Shown: piece by piece, positions 16,026-24,212 of the stretch | Layout: each line of letters starts with the position of its first letter | How positions within the stretch are numbered: the stretch's first letter is position 1 | Assembly: GCA_904374465.1 (NCBI GenBank) | Contig: CAJFFY010000004.1 | Location: 1 to 64,000 of the forward strand | DNA: 64,000 nt | Origin: an uncultured Subdoligranulum sp. | GTDB taxonomy: Bacteria; Bacillota; Clostridia; Oscillospirales; Ruminococcaceae | Direction: 5' to 3' | Made by a program: the position numbers and the translations under genes | Notes under the pieces: model-generated | What the model was told of the DNA's origin: nothing | The model's input: the letters and a program-made list of their open reading frames with translations, nothing else | Databases searched by the model: none

Positions 16026-16586
16026 ATGGCTACCCAAAGCAAAGCAGCGCCGCTGAACGAAGCGGCCGTCATCCGCAACCTGTCCCTGGTCAGTGTGCTG
16101 GGCAACGCCGTGCTGTCCGGCTTCAAACTGTTTGCCGGCATCACCGGCCATTCCAGCGCCATGATTTCCGACGCGGTGCACTCCTTCTCGGACGTGCTGA
16201 CCACCCTCATCGGCATTGCCGGCGCCATGCTGGGGTTCCCGGTGCTGGACTCGGTGGCCAGCGTGGTCATCTGCCTGTTCATCCTGAAGGTGTCCTATGA
16301 CATCATCAAGGACGCCGTCACCAAACTGCTGGACACCTCCTGCGGCACGGAGTACGAGGAAAAGCTGCGCCGCTTCATCGCCGGGCAGAACGGCGTGGAA
16401 GGGGTGGACCTGCTGCACACCCGGATGTTCGGCAACAAGGTCTATATCGATCTGTAGATTGAAGTGGACGGCGACAAAACCCTGCGGGAGGCCCACGCCG
16501 TGGCTGAGCAGGTCCACACCGATGTGGAGGGTGCCTTCCCCGAAGTCAAGCACGTGATGATCCATGTGAACCCCGCCAAAGCATAA
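16026..16586 (+). pseudogene. Cation diffusion facilitator (Co/Ni/Zn efflux), internally deleted and with a TAG stop
   Basis: The frame starts at ATG 16026 after AGGAGG and encodes a CDF N terminus with DAVHSFSDVLTTL (membrane helix 2). It then passes directly to GIAGAMLGFPVLDSVASVV, which in normal CDF proteins follows helix 5. About 105-110 residues are therefore missing (helices 3-4 and the second metal-binding HxxxD). A TAG at 16455-16457 interrupts the C-terminal cytoplasmic domain. Beyond it the same frame continues as IEVDGDKTLREAHAVAEQV to TAA at 16586. The TAG probably replaced CAG. With both lesions the product cannot be a normal transporter. The riboswitch and promoter upstream look intact. 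Confidence 0.85.
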
Positions 16587-16624
16587 AAACAGCCCCGGAG
16601 CGGTAAGCTCCGGGGCTGTTTTCT
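16587..16624. terminator. Bidirectional terminator
   Basis: CAGCCCCGGAGC and GCTCCGGGGCTG form a 12-bp stem with A and T runs on either side. It serves both the CDF remnant and the convergent alcohol dehydrogenase gene. Confidence 0.9.
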
Positions 16625-16626
16625 GT

Positions 16627-17811
16627 TTACAGGGCCATCTTGTAGATGTTGTACATATCTTCCTCGTACAGCACGCGGGCCGAGCCCTTGCTGCCGCCGC
16701 AGGCCGACGCGCAGCTCCTGGCCATGGCGTGGAGCTGGTCGTCGGTGGGATTCAGTCCCAGTTCCCGCAGGTTGGTGGGCATGCCAATGGAACGGTAGAA
16801 GTCTTCCATGGCGGCAATGCCCTTCTCGATGGTCTCGGCGTCGGTGGCGCCGGGAGTCACCCCCATGACGTTCACCGCGTACCGCACGAACCGTGCCGGA
16901 ATGTTGGCGCAGACATACCGTGCCCAGCTGGGCCAGACTGCCGCCAGCCCGGCGCCGTGGGTGACGTCGAACATGCCGCCCAGCTCGTGTTCCAGCACGT
17001 GGGTGGCAAAGTCTCCGCCGCCGTTGCCGCAGCCGGTCAGGTCGTTGTGGGCCAGCGATCCCGCCCACATGACCTCCGCCCGGGCGTCGTAATCGTCGGG
17101 ATGGGTGTGCAGCCGGACGGCTTTCTCCTTGACGGTGCGCAGCAGCGCCTCGGCAAGGGCGTCGGTCAGCTCCATGTTGCCCTGGGAAGTAAAGTACCGC
17201 TCCATGGTGTGCATCATGATGTCGGTGCAGCCGCTCATCGTCTGGTAGTCCGGCAAAGTCAGCGTCAGTTCGGGGTTCATGGCCGCGAACTTGGGCCGGG
17301 CCAGGTTATCGTTGTAGGAGCGCTTCTCCCCGGTTTTTTCGTTGGTGATGACCGAGCTGTCGCTGGACTCGCTGCCCGCGGCGGCGATGGTCAGCACCGA
17401 GGACACCGGCAGGCAGCCCTTGGCGGTGCGCTTGCCCTCGTACAGTTCCCAGACATCCTTGTCGGGCTCAGCCAGACCATAGCCGATGGCCTTGGCCGTG
17501 TCGATGACCGAGCCGCCGCCCACCGCCAGCAGGAAGTCGATGCCCTCCCGCTTGCCGATCTCGATGCCCTCGTACACCTTGCCCAGGTGGGGGTTGGGCA
17601 CCACGCCGCCCAGCAGGTGGCAGGCCAGTCCCGCCGCCTTCATGGGGTTCAGGATGCTGTCCAGCAGGCCGTTTTTCACCACGCGCTCACTGCCGTAGAC
17701 CACCAGCACTTTGGTGGCACCGTACTTGCGCAGATAGTCCGCTGCCTGGGTCTGGACGCCCCGGCCGAAGACGATCTCGGTGGGGGAATAAAAGGTAAAA
17801 TTGTTCGCCAT
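16627..17811 (-). CDS. Iron-containing alcohol dehydrogenase (BdhA/YqhD type)
   Basis: This group III NAD(P)H-dependent dehydrogenase of about 394 residues starts with MANNFTFYSPTEIVFGRG. It contains the cofactor-binding GGGSVIDTAKAIG and a metal-binding block with several histidines (HTMERYF; DFATHVLEHELGG; DVTHGAGL). It probably reduces aldehydes, such as butyraldehyde, during fermentation or detoxification. The start could also be the ATG at 17820, where AAAGGA is only about four bases away; 17811 better matches the family N terminus. It is monocistronic between its own promoter and a terminator. Confidence 0.9.
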   Translation of the reverse strand: MANNFTFYSPTEIVFGRGVQTQAADYLRKYGATKVLVVYGSERVVKNGLLDSILNPMKAAGLACHLLGGVVPNPHLGKVYEGIEIGKREGIDFLLAVGGGSVIDTAKAIGYGLAEPDKDVWELYEGKRTAKGCLPVSSVLTIAAAGSESSDSSVITNEKTGEKRSYNDNLARPKFAAMNPELTLTLPDYQTMSGCTDIMMHTMERYFTSQGNMELTDALAEALLRTVKEKAVRLHTHPDDYDARAEVMWAGSLAHNDLTGCGNGGGDFATHVLEHELGGMFDVTHGAGLAAVWPSWARYVCANIPARFVRYAVNVMGVTPGATDAETIEKGIAAMEDFYRSIGMPTNLRELGLNPTDDQLHAMARSCASACGGSKGSARVLYEEDMYNIYKMAL

Positions 17812-17870
17812 TTTCTGCATCGTTCCTTTCTGTCGGATAGGATCGGGGCACGGCCCCATGGATTGGTTTC

Positions 17871-17899
17871 AGTATAGCACGATGCAGCCGAAATGCCAA
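17871..17899 (-). promoter_or_regulatory. Promoter of the alcohol dehydrogenase gene
   Basis: On the minus strand TTGGCA and TATACT are separated by 17 bases. Confidence 0.65.
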
Positions 17900-17913
17900 C
17901 AGGATTTCTGCCC

Positions 17914-18669
17914 TCAGCCCCGGTAGGGCGGGCACTGGTAGCGGGGTTTGCCCCGGCTGGCACGGCCGTACTCGATGGCGTGGGCCGGGCAGCCGCAGAT
18001 GCAGGCCATGCAGTGGGTGCAGGCATCCCCCCACAGGGGTCTGCCCCCCTGCAGCCGGATGTTGCCCCGGGGGCACAGCGCCGCGCATTTGCCGCAGGAG
18101 CGGCAGGCGTCCGACACCGTGAATGCCCGAGCCTTGACCTGAAAGCGGTAAAACGCCCGGTTCACCGGGCCGGATTTGAGGGTGTCCAGCATCCCGGTGG
18201 TGCGGGGGGCAAAGTCCCGCCCCGCCGCAATGGTGCCGGCGGCCCGTTCCAGCACCGGCCGGGCGGCCGCCACAATCTGCCGGGCTTCGTCGGGCTGCGG
18301 AGCCTGGAACATGGCAATGTAGTTTTCCGGCATGACCACCGGCAGGGTGCCCCGGTAGACCAGATTTTTCTCGGCGCAGAAGGCCCGCTGTTCCGGTTCC
18401 GGCCGGCCGATGTCGCTGCCGCAGGTCATGACGAAATAGGCATCCCTGCTGCCCGCAAACCGGCCGGTGCGCAGCCAGTCCAGGAAGATCCGGGGCGTTC
18501 GCCAGGCGTAGGTGGGCATGACGAACACCCAGGGCGTGGCCGACGTGAAGTCCCCGGCCACCCCGTCCCGGATGAACCGGAAGCTGTCCAGACAGCGGTC
18601 CTGCAGGCGGTCGGCCAGCAGTTCGGCGGCATACCGGCCGTTGCCGGTACCGGAAAAATACAGGATCAT
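17914..18669 (-). CDS. EFR1-family ferredoxin with flavodoxin-like domain
   Basis: The protein has about 251 residues. It starts MILYFSGTGNGRYAAELL, a flavodoxin-type FMN-binding loop. It ends with two [4Fe-4S] motifs, CRSCGKCAALCPRGNI and CTHCMACICGCPAHAI. This flavodoxin-plus-diferredoxin arrangement is the EFR1 family of Clostridia, thought to move electrons between soluble carriers; partners are unknown. The start is set at the ATG before ILYFSGTGN, 11 bases after GGGAGG. An in-frame TTG six bases earlier is possible. It ends upstream of the alcohol dehydrogenase promoter. Confidence 0.85.
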   Translation of the reverse strand: MILYFSGTGNGRYAAELLADRLQDRCLDSFRFIRDGVAGDFTSATPWVFVMPTYAWRTPRIFLDWLRTGRFAGSRDAYFVMTCGSDIGRPEPEQRAFCAEKNLVYRGTLPVVMPENYIAMFQAPQPDEARQIVAAARPVLERAAGTIAAGRDFAPRTTGMLDTLKSGPVNRAFYRFQVKARAFTVSDACRSCGKCAALCPRGNIRLQGGRPLWGDACTHCMACICGCPAHAIEYGRASRGKPRYQCPPYRG

Positions 18670-18776
18670 AAACAAAAACGCCTCCCAGGGGTAGGATGGA
18701 CCGCCGGGGCCAGCCCCAGACAGTCCGCCTTGTATTGTAGTCCCCGGCAGCCGCCCCGTCAAGGGCTCCACGCAAA

Positions 18777-18803
18777 AGGCCCCGGACCGCGAGGGTCCGG
18801 GGC
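18777..18803 (-). terminator. Probable terminator of the YeiH-type gene
   Basis: GCCCCGGACC and GGTCCGGGGC form a 10-bp stem with a five-base loop. On the minus strand it is followed by CCTTTTG, a weak T tract, just after the stop codon. Confidence 0.65.
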
Positions 18804-18812
18804 TTGGGGCAT

Positions 18813-19844
18813 TTACAGCAGCCCTTCCAGATGCTGCATTACCAGGCTGGCGGCGGTGATGCCGGCCCAGCAGCAGGCACCCATGAAGATGGGTTTGCTG
18901 CCGTTTTTGATGAGCTTGACCAGGTCGGTGTTGAGGCCGATGGCCGCCATGGCCAGGATGATGAAGAACTTGGACAGTTCCTTGAAGGGCTGGAAGACGG
19001 CGGGGTCCACGCCGGCCACGGTGGCCACGGTGGTCAGGATGGAGGCCAGCACAAAGAACAGGATGAAGAAGGGGAAGATCTTTTTCAGTTCAAAGGAACC
19101 GTTGGAGACCTGCCCGCCCCGCTTGACCTGCCAGGTGCGCCAGAAGGCCAGCGCCAGCGTGATGGGAATGATGGCCAGCGTGCGGGTGAGCTTGACGATG
19201 GTGGCGTAGGCCAGCACCGAGCCGCCGGTACCGTGCAGGGTGTCCCAGGTGGAGGCCGCCGCCGTCACCGAGGAGGTGTCGTTGATGGCGGTACCGGCAA
19301 ACAGACCGAAGCCCTCGTTGCTCATGCCCAGCACGCCGCCCAGGGTGGGGAAAAACAGCGCCGCCAGGATGTTAAACAGGAAAATCACCGAGATGGACTG
19401 GGCAATCTCGTCGTCATCGGCACCGATGACCGGGGCGGTGGCGGCGATGGCCGACCCACCGCAGATGGAGGAACCCACCCCCACCAGCACCGACACGTTG
19501 GCGGGCATGGCCAGCCGCTTGCGCAGCAAGAAGGCGATGAGCAGCGACATGGTGATGGTGGTGCAGATGATGGGCAGCGACAGCAGCCCCACCTGGGCGA
19601 TCTGGGACAGGTTGAGGCCGAAGCCCAGCAGGATGACGGCATATTGCAACACCTTTTTGGAGGTGAAGGCGATGCCGGCGCGGAAGGGGGTCTTGTCGTG
19701 GAGGATCAGCGCCACCAGCATACCGGCCAGGATGGCGAAGACCGGCCCGCCGATGACCGGGAAGGCGTGGCCCAGCAGCCAGCTGGGCACGGCAAGCACC
19801 AGGCAGAGCAGCAGACCGGGCAGGGTTTTCTTCAAGGATTCCAT
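18813..19844 (-). CDS. YeiH/UPF0324 family membrane protein (putative sulfite/sulfate exporter)
   Basis: This protein of about 343 residues has ten or so hydrophobic helices and the family blocks LLGFGLNLSQIAQ, GVGSSICGGSAIAATAPVI and GTAINDTSSVTAAA. The family is annotated as putative sulfate or sulfite exporters, and direct evidence is scarce. The start is taken at MESLKK (19844). An upstream TTG at 19880 would add 12 residues. It is divergent from a LysR-type gene, the arrangement seen for yeiE-yeiH in enterobacteria, so that regulator probably controls it. Confidence 0.85.
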   Translation of the reverse strand: MESLKKTLPGLLLCLVLAVPSWLLGHAFPVIGGPVFAILAGMLVALILHDKTPFRAGIAFTSKKVLQYAVILLGFGLNLSQIAQVGLLSLPIICTTITMSLLIAFLLRKRLAMPANVSVLVGVGSSICGGSAIAATAPVIGADDDEIAQSISVIFLFNILAALFFPTLGGVLGMSNEGFGLFAGTAINDTSSVTAAASTWDTLHGTGGSVLAYATIVKLTRTLAIIPITLALAFWRTWQVKRGGQVSNGSFELKKIFPFFILFFVLASILTTVATVAGVDPAVFQPFKELSKFFIILAMAAIGLNTDLVKLIKNGSKPIFMGACCWAGITAASLVMQHLEGLL

Positions 19845-19965
19845 AGCGACACACTCACTTTTTTTGACAGATTTTGGCAACGCCCTTGATTATACGCCGG
19901 TTTTGCCATAAAATAAAATGAAGAATTGTAATATATCCATAATTTTACGGAATAGGTGATCGTCT
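19845..19965. promoter_or_regulatory. AT-rich divergent control region of yeiH-like and lysR-like genes
   Basis: This 121-base gap is much richer in A and T than its surroundings. It holds the dyad-like ATTGTAATATATCCATAATT near 19924, compatible with a LysR T-N11-A box. It must carry both divergent promoters. Confidence 0.45.
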
Positions 19966-20826
19966 ATGCTGGACCCGCGCTGGAATACCTTTCTGACGGT
20001 ATGCGAAACGATGAACTACACCCGGGCCGCCCAACGGCTCTGCCTGACCCAACCCGCCGTGACCCACCACATTCAATATCTGGAAGAACACTACGGCTGC
20101 AAGCTGTTCCGGTACGAGGGCAAGGTGCTTTCGCTGACGCCGGCGGGGCTGCGGCTGCGGGACCTGACCCGGTCGATGGCCTACAACAGCGCCCGCATCG
20201 AAACTGCCATGGCCGCCCCGGCGCCGGTCTGCCTGCGGGTGGGGGCCTCCAAGACCATTGGGGAGTACCTGGTGGCGCCCCGCATCGAGCGGTTCCTGCG
20301 CGCCCACCCCGAGGCGGATTTTTCCCTGATGGTGGAAAATACCCAGCTGTTGCTGCGCGCCCTGGAGGCCGGCCAGTTGGACTTTGCCCTGGTGGAAGGC
20401 TTTTTTGAGCGCAGCCATTACGATGCCCGCCTGATGCAGCGGGAGGCCTTTTTCGGGGTCTGCCCGCCGGGGCACCGGCTGGCGGGGCGGGCCGTCACGC
20501 TGGAGGAGCTGGCCGGGGAACGGCTGCTGCTGCGGGAGCCCGGCTCGGGTACCCGCGCCATCCTGGAGGACGCCCTGCGCCGCCAGAACCGCACGCTGCA
20601 CAGCTTTGGCAGCGTGACCACCATCAGCGATTTTTCCACCATCAAGTCGCTGGTGGCCGACGGGCTGGGGATTTCCTTCTTGTACGCCCCGGTGGTGCAG
20701 CGGGAGCTGGCCGCCGGTACCCTGGCCAAGTTCACCCTGGCCGACACCCCCATGGAAGGGGCCTTCTACTTCGTCTGCCTGAAGGACAATCTGTTTGCCG
20801 ACCGGTGGTCCGACTGGCTGGCTTGA
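19966..20826 (+). CDS. LysR-family transcriptional regulator
   Basis: The 286-residue protein has an N-terminal winged helix-turn-helix (MNYTRAAQRLCLTQPAVTHHIQYLE) and a periplasmic-binding-protein-like effector domain. In the latter, LREPGSGTRAILEDAL resembles the effector loop of CysB/YeiE-type members. It is divergent from the YeiH-type exporter gene and is the likely regulator of it. The effector is unknown. Confidence 0.9.
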   Translation: MLDPRWNTFLTVCETMNYTRAAQRLCLTQPAVTHHIQYLEEHYGCKLFRYEGKVLSLTPAGLRLRDLTRSMAYNSARIETAMAAPAPVCLRVGASKTIGEYLVAPRIERFLRAHPEADFSLMVENTQLLLRALEAGQLDFALVEGFFERSHYDARLMQREAFFGVCPPGHRLAGRAVTLEELAGERLLLREPGSGTRAILEDALRRQNRTLHSFGSVTTISDFSTIKSLVADGLGISFLYAPVVQRELAAGTLAKFTLADTPMEGAFYFVCLKDNLFADRWSDWLA

Positions 20827-20875
20827 TTTTTCGCTTTGTTTATTTTTTATAAAATATACAATTTGTATTTTTCTC

Positions 20876-20903
20876 TTGCATGGCCTCTCCCTGGGGCTAT
20901 ACT
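20876..20903 (+). promoter_or_regulatory. Promoter of the glutaredoxin-like gene
   Basis: TTGCAT (20876-20881) and TATACT (20898-20903) are 16 bases apart, just upstream of the ACAGGAGGTTT ribosome site. Confidence 0.65.
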
Positions 20904-20926
20904 ATCGGAAACAGGAGGTTTTTGCC

Positions 20927-21247
20927 ATGAAAGTCTATGGAACACCCATCTGCATTGATTGCCGCAACTACCGGGCCCTGCAGGCCCGCCGTGGCTTTGC
21001 GGCGGAGTATGTCGACATCACCGAAAGCACCGCCAACCTGCGGGAATTTCTGGCCCTGCGGGACCACGACCCGGTCTTTGCCCCCGTGCGGGAACACGGC
21101 GGCATCGGGGTACCGCTGTTTGTCCGGGAGGACGGCCGTAAGACCTTTGACCTGGACGAGGCGCTGGGTTGGATCGGCCAGGAGCCTGTGCGCCCCGAGG
21201 AGATCGCCGAGCAGCGCCCTGCCTGTGGCGTGAACGGTTGCCGATGA
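20927..21247 (+). CDS. Glutaredoxin-like protein with CxxC motif
   Basis: This 106-residue thioredoxin-fold protein has KVYGTPICIDCRNYRALQARRG at the N terminus. The redox pair CIDC sits at residues 8-11, and GGIGVPLFVRE contains the cis-proline at about residue 64. It probably reduces disulfides or carries a small-molecule thiol role. The C terminus ends in ACGVNGCR, two further cysteines of unknown use. The start ATG at 20927 has AGGAGG eight bases upstream. An earlier in-frame start would lie inside the preceding lysR. Confidence 0.8.
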   Translation: MKVYGTPICIDCRNYRALQARRGFAAEYVDITESTANLREFLALRDHDPVFAPVREHGGIGVPLFVREDGRKTFDLDEALGWIGQEPVRPEEIAEQRPACGVNGCR

Positions 21248-21315
21248 TTTTTGTACAGATCGACCAGGTTTATTCACTCTGTATTGGCTAATCCAACAAA
21301 AAGATGCCGTCCCTC

Positions 21316-21344
21316 TTGACAGGGGGCGGCATTTCTGGTATAGT
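21316..21344 (+). promoter_or_regulatory. Promoter of the T-box/trpB transcript
   Basis: TTGACA (21316-21321) and TATAGT (21339-21344) are 17 bases apart. Confidence 0.85.
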
Positions 21345-21351
21345 CCGAAGC

Positions 21352-21680
21352 AATTCAACGAGTTAAAGAGCTAAACCGTTGAATCGAAAAACCGATGACG
21401 CAGAAGAGTAGACCGGGAGCCGTTTTCCCCAGAGAGCCGCGGAGGGTGAGAGCGCGGCGGAAACGTCCGGGCCGAATGGACTGCCGAGGGCGGGCCCAAC
21501 GGGAGATTTTCCCCAGTAGGTCCCGACGGATTTCCCCCGTTAGCGGGAACGATGTGTGTTGGCACGTCGGACGAGCGGGCGAGACAGCATCTCGTCAATT
21601 TGGGTGGCACCGCAGAAGTCCAAAGACTTTTGTCCCAAAGGGTATTTTCACACTGCCCTGTGGGACAAAGGTCTTTTTTG
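21352..21680 (+). promoter_or_regulatory. T-box riboswitch, probably sensing tRNA-Trp
   Basis: The 330-base leader contains the early GATGACGCAGAAGAGTAG region and the distal stem I GGGTGAGAG. The T-box core TGGGTGGCACCGCAG lies at 21601-21615. It is followed by a terminator (AAAGAC..TTGTCCC with GGGACAA..GTCTTT, T run at 21674-21679). On the 3' side of stem I the sequence GAATGGACTGCC places UGG (21477-21479) where a specifier codon is expected, which fits tRNA-Trp and the downstream trpB. Uncharged tRNA should allow read-through. Confidence 0.88.
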
Positions 21681-21711
21681 TTCCCCTCGGCGCACAGAAA
21701 GGAGCCGCAAC

Positions 21712-23094
21712 ATGGCCGCAGAGAACATCCCGTACAAGATCTACCTGTCCGAAGAGGAACTGCCCCGCACCTGGTACAACGTCCGGGCCGACATGAAAAA
21801 CAAGCCCGCCCCCCTGCTGAACCCCGCCACCGGCCAACCCATGGGCTACGACGACCTGCGGCCGGTTTTCTGTGATGAGCTGATCCGCCAGGAACTGGAC
21901 AACGACACCCGGGAGATTCCCATCCCCACCGAGATCCGGGACTTTTATAAGATGTACCGCCCCGCCCCGCTGGTGCGGGCCTACTGCCTGGAGAAAAAGC
22001 TCCAGACCCCTGCCAAAATCTACTACAAATTCGAGGGCAACAACACCTCGGGCAGCCACAAGCTGAACAGCGCCATCGCCCAGGCCTACTACGCCAAGCA
22101 GCAGGGCCTGAAGGGCGTCACCACCGAGACCGGCGCCGGCCAGTGGGGCACCGCCCTGTCCATGGCCTGCGCCTACCTGGGTCTGGACTGCAAGGTGTAT
22201 ATGGTCAAATGTTCCTACGAGCAAAAACCCTTCCGCCGGGAGGTCATGCGCGTATACGGCGCATCGGTGACGCCTTCCCCCTCCACCACCACCCAGGTGG
22301 GCCGCCGCATCCTGGCCGAGCACCCCGGCACCACCGGGTCGCTGGGCTGCGCCATCAGCGAGGCGGTGGAGGTGGCCACCACCACCCCCGGCTACCGCTA
22401 TGTGCTGGGCAGCGTGCTCAACCAGGTGCTGCTGCACCAGAGCATCATCGGGGTGGAGGCCAAGACCGCCCTGGACAAATACGGCGTCAAGCCCGACATC
22501 ATCATCGGTTGTGCCGGCGGCGGCAGCAACCTGGGCGGGCTGATCTCCCCCTTCATGGGCCAGAAGCTGCGGGGCGAAGCGGACTACCGGTTCATCGCCG
22601 TGGAGCCTGCCTCCTGCCCCAGCTTCACCCGGGGCAAGTTTGCCTATGATTTCTGCGACACCGGCATGGTCTGCCCGCTGGCCAAGATGTACACCCTGGG
22701 CAGCAACTTCATTCCGTCGGCCAACCACGCGGGCGGGCTGCGCTACCACGGCATGAGCCCCGTGCTGGCCCAGCTGTACCACGACGGTCTGATGGAAGCG
22801 GTGGCCGTGGAACAGACCAAGGTCTTTGAGGCCGCCGAACAGTTTGCCCGGGTGGAAGGCATCCTGCCCGCGCCGGAGAGCAGCCACGCCATCCGGGTGG
22901 CCATCGACGAGGCGCTGCGCTGCAAGGAAACCGGCGAAGCCAAGACCATTCTGTTCGGGCTGACCGGCACCGGCTACTTTGACATGGTGGCCTACGAAAA
23001 ATTCCACGACGGCCAGATGACCGATACCATTCCCACCGACGCCGAACTGGAAGCCAGCTTTGCCAAGCTGCCCCGGGTGCCCGGCCAGGAATAA
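21712..23094 (+). CDS. trpB: Tryptophan synthase beta-like enzyme, TrpB2 type
   Basis: The 460-residue PLP enzyme belongs to the long TrpB2 group. The PLP lysine is in NNTSGSHKLNSAIAQA at about residue 110. The substrate-binding region is TETGAGQWG and the phosphate loop is GCAGGGSNLGG. It should convert indole and serine to tryptophan. There is no trpA or other trp gene beside it, so it may act on free indole. A T-box in front of it ties expression to tryptophan supply. The start is the ATG at 21712 after AAAGGAG. An upstream open frame is the T-box leader. Confidence 0.92.
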   Translation: MAAENIPYKIYLSEEELPRTWYNVRADMKNKPAPLLNPATGQPMGYDDLRPVFCDELIRQELDNDTREIPIPTEIRDFYKMYRPAPLVRAYCLEKKLQTPAKIYYKFEGNNTSGSHKLNSAIAQAYYAKQQGLKGVTTETGAGQWGTALSMACAYLGLDCKVYMVKCSYEQKPFRREVMRVYGASVTPSPSTTTQVGRRILAEHPGTTGSLGCAISEAVEVATTTPGYRYVLGSVLNQVLLHQSIIGVEAKTALDKYGVKPDIIIGCAGGGSNLGGLISPFMGQKLRGEADYRFIAVEPASCPSFTRGKFAYDFCDTGMVCPLAKMYTLGSNFIPSANHAGGLRYHGMSPVLAQLYHDGLMEAVAVEQTKVFEAAEQFARVEGILPAPESSHAIRVAIDEALRCKETGEAKTILFGLTGTGYFDMVAYEKFHDGQMTDTIPTDAELEASFAKLPRVPGQE

Positions 23095-23133
23095 TCCATT
23101 TTTGCCATTCTCTTTTTTCTTTCCTATCCCAAT

Positions 23134-23174
23134 GCAAAACCAGGGGGTTCCCGCGGGAACTCCCTGGTTTTGCG
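23134..23174. terminator. Bidirectional terminator after trpB
   Basis: AAAACCAGGG, GTTCCCGCGGGAAC and CCCTGGTTTT form a long stem with A/T ends between the convergent trpB and marR remnant. Confidence 0.85.
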
Positions 23175-23187
23175 CATTTGTGGGTTT

Positions 23188-23520
23188 TCAGTCTTCCTGG
23201 GCCAGCGTGGTCTCCGCCGCCAGGGCCAGCAGCCGGCGGAACTCCGCCCGCTCGGCCTGGGTCATTCGCTGGGTCATCCGGGCAAAGCAGCCGTCGATCT
23301 GCTGCTGGATGGCCGGGTAGACCTCCCAGGAGGCCTGGGTGGGGCGGATGTCGTAGGTGCGCTTGTCCCGGGCGCTCTGGCTGCGCTGTAAAAATCCCAG
23401 CTCCACCAGCTTGGACACCGTCTTGGCAATGACACTTTTGTCCAGCGAAAGCCGCTTGGTGATATCGTCCTGGGTCAGGGTGCCGAAGTCACAGACAAGG
23501 TACAGCGCAAGAAATTTTCC
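23188..23520 (-). pseudogene. MarR-family regulator remnant, N terminus deleted
   Basis: About 110 C-terminal residues of a MarR protein remain. They run from GKFLALYLVCDFGTLTQDDI through the recognition helix LSLDKSVIAKTVSKLVELGFL and the wing SARDKRTYDI to the stop at 23188. Upstream, the frame runs into sequence that codes for a transporter on the other strand. There is no start codon or ribosome site at the break. About 30-40 N-terminal residues and the promoter are missing. Confidence 0.8.
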
Positions 23521-24096
23521 CTGCGGGATTCCATCTACGGCCCGGCGCTGCCCTTCATGCTGAACATGATGTTCCTGATGATCCCCTACGGGGCGGTCAT
23601 CGCCTACTCCTCCATCCTGGCCCAGGAGAAAAACCTCTCCCCCTGGCTGCCCTACTTTTACATCACCCTGGTGGTGGGCATGCTGCTCTCCAAGCTGTCC
23701 ACCCAGCGGATGATCGACGCCGGCCGGCATCGGGTACTGGTGTTTGCCAGCCTGGTCATCCTGATCCTGACCATGGCCAGCTACCTGTTCCTGAACAGCG
23801 GCGTCCATCTGCTGTTGGCCGGGTTCTTTTTCGGCCTGGGATACGGCATCCTGCAGCCGCTGTTCCAGTCCTTTGTCACCGGCACCACGCCGGCGCCCCA
23901 GCGGGGCGTGGCCAACGCCACCTACATGCTGTCCTACGATGTGGGCATCGGCATCGGGTCGCTGCTCATGGGCTGCCTGCAGGAGGTCACCGGTCTGCCG
24001 GTGGGCTTTGCCATGACCGCCGTCTTCTATGTGGTGGGCGGCGTGCTCTACGGCGCCTGGGTGGACCGCTATTACCGCAAACTGCACCTGGCCTGA
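23509..24096 (+). pseudogene. MFS transporter remnant, N-terminal half deleted
   Basis: The frame encodes KKFSLRDSIYGPALPFML and then six predicted helices, ending with the MFS repeat-like FGLGYGILQPLFQSF and a short cytoplasmic tail. It corresponds to the C-terminal half of a 12-helix drug-type transporter. The first half (about 200 residues) and the start region are missing. The break falls at 23509-23520, exactly where the opposing MarR remnant also breaks. A single deletion therefore removed both 5' ends of a divergent gene pair. Confidence 0.8.
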
Positions 24097-24122
24097 GGCC
24101 GGTCGCCGTTTTTTCTTCCCAT

Positions 24123-24159
24123 CCGGGGTGTCCCTTGCCGGGCACCCCGGTCTTTTTTT
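24123..24159 (+). terminator. Terminator of the MFS remnant
   Basis: CCGGGGTG and CACCCCGG form a stem followed by TCTTTTTTT. Confidence 0.8.
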
Positions 24160-24167
24160 GTACACGC

Positions 24168-24200
24168 AAAAAGCCCCGGGAAACTTTGAACCGGGGCTTT
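24168..24200 (-). terminator. Terminator of the GH3 operon
   Basis: AAAGCCCCGG and CCGGGGCTTT flank an 11-base loop. On the minus strand the stem is followed by TTTTTG. Confidence 0.8.
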
Positions 24201-24212
24201 GGCTGTTTGCAT

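Noticed and set aside
16455..16457. The in-frame TAG of the CDF gene as recoding (read-through or pyrrolysine)
   Set aside because: No pyrrolysine genes or stop-codon context are visible, and the gene also lacks the second metal site and two helices, so decay is the simpler reading.
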